Positions 32,204 to 34,684 of a stretch of 34,684 nucleotides of DNA are shown one piece after another. Numbering within the stretch: position 1 is the stretch's first letter; each line of letters starts with the position of its first letter. Where the stretch lies: assembly GCA_902783435.1 (NCBI GenBank), contig CACZQV010000006.1, forward strand, positions 1 through 34,684, in the 5' to 3' direction. Origin of the DNA: an uncultured Erysipelotrichaceae bacterium (GTDB taxonomy: Bacteria > Bacillota_I > Bacilli_A > RF39 > UBA660). Below the pieces are notes generated by a model, which saw only the letters and a list, made by a program, of their open reading frames with translations, did not search any database and was not told the DNA's origin. A program made the translations under genes and the position numbers.

Positions 32204-33042
32204 TATTCCACCCCAAATTCTTTTTTAGCTTTATCATATAAAACTTTTTCTTCTTCTTTATAAATATTCATTCTCTTTAATGCCAATTCAAAATCAACTT
32301 TATGTCCATCAAATTCAGGGCCATGTATACATGCAAATTTGGGTTTACCATCAACTAAACATCTACATGCACCACACATACCACTACCATCAACCATTAA
32401 AGGATTCATGCTAACTATAGTTTTTACATTATACTTTTTAGTTAAATCACAAACATTCTTCATCATAATAACTGGCCCTATTGTTACAACTATATCATAA
32501 TCATTAATTTTATTTTCTAAAATATCAGTAACAAATCCCTTAGTACCAAATGAACCATCATCAGTAGCATAACTAATCTTATTAACAACTTTTTCTATTT
32601 TTTCTCTAATTAAAAGTAATTTAGCTTCCCTAGCCCCATATATAACATCAACTTTTAATCCATTATCATATAAAAACTTAACTTGTGGATAAACAGGTGC
32701 AATACCTACACCACCAGCTACATAACATATTTTTTTATTTTTATATTTAGAAGGATCCATACATATTTCATTACCATTACCTAAAGGTCCAGCTACACTA
32801 AAAATCTCATTTTTAACTTTACTTAATTCTAAAGTAGAAGCCCCTACTACTTGATATATTAAATAAAGTAAACCATTATCTTTATCATAATCATAAATAG
32901 TTAAAGGAATTCTTTCAGAATCTTCACATGACATCACAATAACAAATTGTCCTGGAACACATTTATTAACTACTAATGGAGCTTCAACTACCATTTCATA
33001 TGAACTATCACTAATCTTTTTATTCTTTATAACTTTATACAT
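32203..33042 (-). CDS. NfnA/SudB-like FAD/NAD reductase subunit with a 2Fe-2S site
   Basis: This 279-residue protein has the ferredoxin-reductase fold seen in NfnA/SudB and PyrK: GQFVIV, ERIPLTIYDYD for FAD, YVAGGVGIAPVYPQ for NAD and VTIGPVIMM. Near the C-terminus, MVDGSGMCGACRC and ACIHGPEFDGH give Cys223, 226 and 238, with Asp218 as possible fourth ligand of a [2Fe-2S] cluster. Its stop overlaps the start of the 454-residue partner. Together they could link NADH, NADPH and ferredoxin pools by flavin-based bifurcation; this is family knowledge, not shown here. Confidence 0.88.
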   Translation of the reverse strand: MYKVIKNKKISDSSYEMVVEAPLVVNKCVPGQFVIVMSCEDSERIPLTIYDYDKDNGLLYLIYQVVGASTLELSKVKNEIFSVAGPLGNGNEICMDPSKYKNKKICYVAGGVGIAPVYPQVKFLYDNGLKVDVIYGAREAKLLLIREKIEKVVNKISYATDDGSFGTKGFVTDILENKINDYDIVVTIGPVIMMKNVCDLTKKYNVKTIVSMNPLMVDGSGMCGACRCLVDGKPKFACIHGPEFDGHKVDFELALKRMNIYKEEEKVLYDKAKKEFGVE

Positions 33043-33051
33043 ATAATTCTC

Positions 33052-33822
33052 CTATTTCTTTTTATTTATTATACTTTTAATAAAATTAATAACTTTAATA
33101 AAATAATTTTGATCAATACTAAATAAAAAATATAAAACACCTATAATAATATCAAATACATCTAATGTTAAAACAATTAATATACTAGCTATTATACCTA
33201 TATACTTAGTATAAGAAATCTTTTTATTATACCCATAGATAACAAATCCTAGACTTCCTATTTGAGCTATACTAAGTAATATATCAAAACTATTACGTGT
33301 CTGTAGTAATTCTTGTTTACTAAATAAAATAATTTTTAATACTAAAGTTAATACAAGTACTATTAAAGTAACTATAGTAGCTGTTTTTATAAATTTAGGA
33401 TCTTCATAATTATTCTTTAATTCCAGTACTGGTCCTGTTTCTATATATTCTTTATTTTTAATTTCTACTGGTTTAGTTTGAACAAACCCAGTTATTTCAT
33501 TTTCATTAATTCTAAGTACAGGTTCCCATTTTTGACCTTGACCATTTACAATTATTCCACAATATACTTCTAAAGATGGATTACCTAAATAACTTCTAAT
33601 ACTAGGTGTAAAAACTCTCGCTGCTTTAATTACTTCTTCATCATAATTAAACATCATACCTTTAAAATATATTATTTTATTATCTATTACATATCCTCTA
33701 ACTATATTATCAAAACTATTAATATCTAATCCTAAAGAATTATACCATTCTCTATGATCCATATCACTACCGGTTAAATATTTAATTTGATTATTCACTA
33801 TCATAAATAATACTCTATTCAT
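33052..33822 (-). CDS. membrane protein with a soluble N-terminal domain, unknown
   Basis: This 256-residue protein has a soluble N-terminal part (1-140) with DMDHREWYNSLGLDIN, IIYFKGMMFNYDEEV and RVFTPSIRSYLGNP, then about four hydrophobic segments (148-167, 180-198, 206-222, 225-240) and a Lys-rich end. I do not recognise it. It lies 9 bases upstream of the NfnA-like gene on the same strand and may be co-transcribed; it has its own -10 box. Confidence 0.65.
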   Translation of the reverse strand: MNRVLFMIVNNQIKYLTGSDMDHREWYNSLGLDINSFDNIVRGYVIDNKIIYFKGMMFNYDEEVIKAARVFTPSIRSYLGNPSLEVYCGIIVNGQGQKWEPVLRINENEITGFVQTKPVEIKNKEYIETGPVLELKNNYEDPKFIKTATIVTLIVLVLTLVLKIILFSKQELLQTRNSFDILLSIAQIGSLGFVIYGYNKKISYTKYIGIIASILIVLTLDVFDIIIGVLYFLFSIDQNYFIKVINFIKSIINKKK

Positions 33823-33841
33823 ATTATCTCACCTAATTATA

Positions 33842-33847
33842 ATTATA
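33842..33847 (-). promoter_or_regulatory. -10 box of the membrane-protein/Nfn unit
   Basis: TATAAT on the minus strand, 19 bases before the ATG at 33822, with a second overlapping TATAAT at 33836-33841. It follows the lepB terminator directly. Confidence 0.5.
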
Positions 33848-33848
33848 C

Positions 33849-33875
33849 AAAAAAAACAAGAGTATTACTACCCTT
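33849..33875 (-). terminator. terminator of lepB
   Basis: On the minus strand AAGGGTA pairs with TACTCTT (33858-33875, one G-U pair) around GTAA, followed by a G and eight Ts. Confidence 0.65.
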
Positions 33876-34362
33876 ATTTCTTTTTTCCAAATCTATTAAA
33901 TGGAAATACTGTAAAGTTTGTCTTACCAAGTATTTTATTTTTCTTAAAAGCCCCGAAATATCTACTATCAAGTGAATTATTTCTATTATCACCCATAACA
34001 AAATAACTTCCTTTAGGTATTTTAGTTTTAAAATCCTTTGTAGGATTTTTACCATAATTATCTTTTACTAATTTACCATTTACATATAATTTATTATCCT
34101 TATATTCTATAGTCTCACCAGGTAAACCAATAACTCTTTTTATTAAATATTCATCTTTACCATCTACTACTACAATATCAAATCTTTTAATATCAGAAAA
34201 ACGATATCCAATAATATTAAGAATCATAATATCTTTATCTTTTAAAGTACTATGCATACTATCTCCATTTACTCTTATAGGAGATACTACAAATCTTTTA
34301 ATTAATAAAACTAATATAATAACTATAATATATGGAAGATATTCTTTCATAAACTTTTTCAT
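33874..34362 (-). CDS. lepB: signal peptidase I
   Basis: This 162-residue protein has one N-terminal membrane segment (about 9-23) and the catalytic pair Ser35 in GDSMHSTL and Lys75 in YLIKRVIGLPGE, followed by VMGDNRNNSLDSRYFG. This is the Gram-positive-type short enzyme that cleaves secretory signal peptides at the outer membrane face. It lies after rplS, an order common in Bacillota. A weak ribosome site, GAGATGAT, precedes the ATG. It would process exported proteins lacking a lipobox. Confidence 0.93.
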   Translation of the reverse strand: MKKFMKEYLPYIIVIILVLLIKRFVVSPIRVNGDSMHSTLKDKDIMILNIIGYRFSDIKRFDIVVVDGKDEYLIKRVIGLPGETIEYKDNKLYVNGKLVKDNYGKNPTKDFKTKIPKGSYFVMGDNRNNSLDSRYFGAFKKNKILGKTNFTVFPFNRFGKKK

Positions 34363-34385
34363 GTAATCATCTCAATTCTTAATAT

Positions 34386-34391
34386 ATTATA
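34386..34391 (-). promoter_or_regulatory. -10 box of lepB
   Basis: TATAAT on the minus strand, 23 bases before the ATG at 34362, after the rplS terminator. No clear -35 is visible. Confidence 0.45.
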
Positions 34392-34400
34392 TTATTAATT

Positions 34401-34435
34401 AAAAAAAAAGAAAAGTAATTATTTACTTTTCTTTT
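34401..34435 (-). terminator. strong terminator of rplS
   Basis: AAAAGAAAAGTAA (34406-34418) pairs perfectly with TTACTTTTCTTTT (34423-34435) around the stop codon, followed by TTTTT on the minus strand. Confidence 0.85.
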
Positions 34436-34684
34436 CAACAAGTCCTCTTTCTTTAATTCTGTAAGTACCAACCATACCTCTAAGGAATGTAAGTTTAGCA
34501 CGTCTAACTTTACCTCTACGTACTACTGTAATACCTGCAACCTTTGGAGAATGCATTGGGAAAGTTCTTTCAACTCCAACACCACTAGACATTTTACGAA
34601 CTGTAAAAGTTTCAGAAACTGATCCACCACGTCTTGCTACTACAACACCTTCAAAAGCTTGGATACGTTCTCTTTTACCTTCAA
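34419..34684 (-). CDS. rplS: 50S ribosomal protein L19 (5' end missing)
   Basis: The minus strand reads [20 protein letters not shown], then [40 protein letters not shown] and a Lys-rich end GLVEKKSK before TAA. This is the C-terminal three-quarters of L19, a subunit-interface ribosomal protein. Arg codons here are often CGT, unlike the AGA seen in neighbours, as expected for a highly expressed gene. The start lies beyond the window. Confidence 0.95.
   Translation of the reverse strand, partial: EGKRERIQAFEGVVVARRGGSVSETFTVRKMSSGVGVERTFPMHSPKVAGITVVRRGKVRRAKLTFLRGMVGTYRIKERGLVEKKSK

Noticed and set aside
1..34684. Mycoplasma-type code with TGA as Trp
   Set aside because: TGA ends several genes exactly at ATGA or GTGA overlaps, and Trp is encoded by TGG throughout.
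1..34684. CRISPR arrays, tRNA genes or insertion sequences
   Set aside because: No regular spaced repeats, tRNA-like GC-rich cloverleaf or transposase-like frame was found; the repeats seen are terminator and promoter modules.

Overview
The window is about a quarter G+C by eye, densely packed, and coded almost entirely on the minus strand. Only two genes, at 10580 and 23982, are on the plus strand. TGA is a normal stop: it ends nadD, pncB, the GltA-like gene and the 63-residue ORF, while TGG encodes Trp, so this is genetic code 11 and not the Mycoplasma code. Strong AGGAGG/AGGTGAT ribosome sites, the rplS-lepB order, a SigA-type sigma factor, many lipoproteins and InlB-type repeats suggest an AT-rich Bacillota, perhaps an uncultured gut Bacilli or Mollicute-related lineage. 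The taxon is inference; no rRNA or tRNA was seen.

Region 1 (1-7433, minus strand) is an NAD salvage locus. One near-perfect promoter (TTGACA-17-TATAAT) is overlapped by a palindromic operator and drives a small unknown gene, nicotinamidase (pncA), nicotinate phosphoribosyltransferase (pncB), a Nudix hydrolase, nadE and nadD. Downstream of nadD, with its own likely promoter, is a three-gene cassette: a 144-residue protein with six regularly spaced C-terminal cysteines ending on Cys, a HemW-like radical SAM protein read from TTG inside the end of that gene, and a second radical SAM protein. This looks like a RiPP-type precursor with two maturases and is the best candidate for an undescribed system here. 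The cassette is followed 8 bases later by an NMN-deamidase (PncC/CinA C-terminal) gene cut by the window edge, so it sits inside the NAD gene group.

Region 2 (7432-18837) holds envelope and accessory genes: an anchored extracellular protein, a VirB2-like membrane segment fused to an NlpC/P60-like peptidase, lipoproteins, CutA, a membrane-anchored lipase, a ParB-like/nucleotidyltransferase protein, a GNAT, a zinc-ribbon protein, a PNPOx-like protein, and an 1169-residue surface protein with InlB repeats, a beta-helix region and a tyrosine-phosphatase domain.

Region 3 (18877-24670) holds a P-loop kinase with a membrane-anchored partner, a Fur-family regulator with a likely autoregulatory box upstream of an ArsP_2-type metal transporter, a short independently transcribed unit without a clear ORF, an alpha/beta hydrolase and a GtrII-like membrane protein. 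Region 4 (24669-34684) holds a GNAT, the primary sigma factor, a PHP-family protein that has lost most metal ligands, three tandem lipoproteins, a second kinase/anchored-protein pair, a glycosyltransferase, NfnAB-like flavoprotein subunits, a membrane protein, lepB and the 3' end of rplS.

Genes are commonly separated by a compact module: an intrinsic terminator whose T-run touches an extended -10 box (TGTTATAAT), followed by a very short leader with AGGTGAT. No stretch over 300 bases lacks a gene. The longest is 21107-21337, holding the Fur-family promoter and the small transcription unit. No CRISPR, insertion sequence or tRNA was seen.
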